This document shows, piece by piece, positions 63,392 through 64,000 of a stretch of 64,000 bases of DNA (position 1 is its first letter; each line of letters opens with the position of its first letter). Below the pieces are notes generated by a model that worked only from the letters and a program-made list of their open reading frames with translations, was not told where the DNA came from and did not search any database. Position numbers and translations under genes: made by a program. The stretch comes from Usitatibacter palustris (lineage in GTDB: Bacteria; Pseudomonadota; Gammaproteobacteria; Burkholderiales; Usitatibacteraceae), in the NCBI RefSeq assembly GCF_013003985.1, contig NZ_CP053073.1, forward strand, positions 3,782,001 through 3,846,000, given 5' to 3'.

Positions 63392-64000
63392 CTACTTCAC
63401 GTAGCGCTGCTCGAATTCCTCGGCCGGAAGCGCGGCCGACGTGAGGAAGCCCTGGTATTCGTCGCAGCCGAGCTCGCGCAGGGCCGCGAGCTGCTCGGGC
63501 GTCTCCACGCCTTCGGCCACCACCCGCAGCCCCATCGAATGGGCCATCGCGAGGATCGCGCGGATGATGGCTTCGTCGTTCGGATCGGCATGGATGTCGC
63601 GCACGAACGAGCTGTCGATCTTGATCGAATCGACCGGCAGGGCCTTCAGGTACGACAGCGACGAGTACCCGGTGCCGAAGTCGTCGATCGCGAGGCCCAC
63701 TCCCAGCTTCCCGAGGCGATTGAGGAGTGCCACCTTCTCGTCGATGTTCTGCATGAGCAGCGATTCGGTCAGCTCCAGCTCCAACGTGGCCGGGTCGATG
63801 CCCGAGAGCGCCAGGGCACGTTGCACCGCGGCGAACAAACGGTCGCCATCGATCACCTGGCCGATCGAGACATTCACCGAAAGCTGCAGATCCTTCTTGG
63901 CCGCGAGCTGCCACTGCCGCACCTGCTTGCAGGCGTTCTCGATCACCCACTCGCCGATCGGAACGATCAGGCCCGATTCCTCCGCGACTTCGATGAACCG
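63392..64000 (-). CDS. EAL-domain cyclic-di-GMP phosphodiesterase, C-terminal part
   Basis: The gene runs off the right edge; 202 C-terminal residues are visible. They carry EAL-domain blocks: FIEVAEESGLIVPIGEWVIENA, LSVNVSIGQV, ELELTESLLM (metal Glu), LAIDDFGTGYSSLSYLKALPVDSIKID (catalytic Asp pair and Lys), and VVAEGVETPEQLAALRELG (Glu). The usual QGYxFSxPLP end reads YQGFLTSAALPAEEFE. The EAL triplet itself and any GGDEF, PAS or membrane parts lie outside the window. The visible residues are consistent with an active enzyme. Confidence 0.92.
   Translation of the reverse strand, partial: RFIEVAEESGLIVPIGEWVIENACKQVRQWQLAAKKDLQLSVNVSIGQVIDGDRLFAAVQRALALSGIDPATLELELTESLLMQNIDEKVALLNRLGKLGVGLAIDDFGTGYSSLSYLKALPVDSIKIDSSFVRDIHADPNDEAIIRAILAMAHSMGLRVVAEGVETPEQLAALRELGCDEYQGFLTSAALPAEEFEQRYVK

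Overview
The window is a 64 kb piece of a GC-rich bacterial chromosome, almost wall-to-wall genes. Gene content points to a betaproteobacterium: a Bug-type periplasmic receptor, several DUF4124 proteins, divergent pyrE/xth, divergent gatCAB/mreBCD, a MreBCD-PBP2-RodA-RlpA-PBP5-Dat-YbeD-LipB-LipA chain, SAM-II control of metX-metW, and glnA-ntrBC. The family Usitatibacteraceae or a relative is my best guess, not a demonstrated placement. No tRNA, rRNA, CRISPR array, transposase or phage gene was seen, and no gap without a gene exceeds 300 bases.

Layout. 1-3.7 kb: the 3' part of a B12-dependent ribonucleotide reductase interrupted by an intein, then a Bug receptor. 3.7-12.3 kb (minus strand): a coupled run DUF971-ubiE-ubiJ-tamA-tamB-cysteine synthase. 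12.3-16.8 kb: phoB-phoR behind a clear Pho box, then EIIA-HPr-EI of a PTS with no permease. 16.8-19.0 kb (minus): a DUF3300/DUF2950 exported pair. 19.1-21.0 kb: promoter, SAM-II riboswitch and terminator in front of metX-metW. 21-27.5 kb: PPK2, AmpG, MsrB, a small Myb/SANT-like protein, an ABC-F ATPase, exonuclease III and PyrE. 27.5-31.6 kb: a DUF4124 coiled-coil protein and gatCAB. 31.7-41.8 kb: cell-shape and wall genes running into lipoate synthesis. 41.9-43.2 kb: small envelope proteins. 43.2-47.7 kb: malate synthase, a FAH-family enzyme, a PanE-like reductase and a LysR regulator. 47.7-52.2 kb: an exported protein of unknown role, an AlgZ/AlgR-like two-component pair divergent from argH, and a MarR regulator. 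52.4-54.7 kb: cyaY, lptM-lysA and a lysine-rich histone-like protein. 54.8-58.3 kb (minus): aroE-mtgA, and separately mgtE-thpR. 58.4-63.4 kb: glnA behind a sigma-54-type promoter, a DUF4124 protein, then ntrB-ntrC. The window closes inside an EAL-domain gene.

How the genes work together. Three nutrient-sensing modules are present: phosphate (PhoBR), nitrogen (GlnA-NtrBC) and a phosphotransfer chain without transport. A large share of the rest builds the envelope: rod-shape elongation, peptidoglycan synthesis and recycling, outer-membrane assembly (TamAB) and LPS (LptM). Most neighbours in operons overlap by ATGA, GTGA or TTGA junctions, which implies translational coupling.

The least ordinary observations are: four related 15-bp dyads, two at the promoter of a cysteine-rich MarR regulator and two in front of the histone-like gene; a PBP5-type carboxypeptidase whose KTG box reads MSG; a GatA C-terminus made of a dispersed-repeat-like sequence; an intein in NrdJ; and a SAM-II riboswitch followed by a terminator that abuts the metX start codon.
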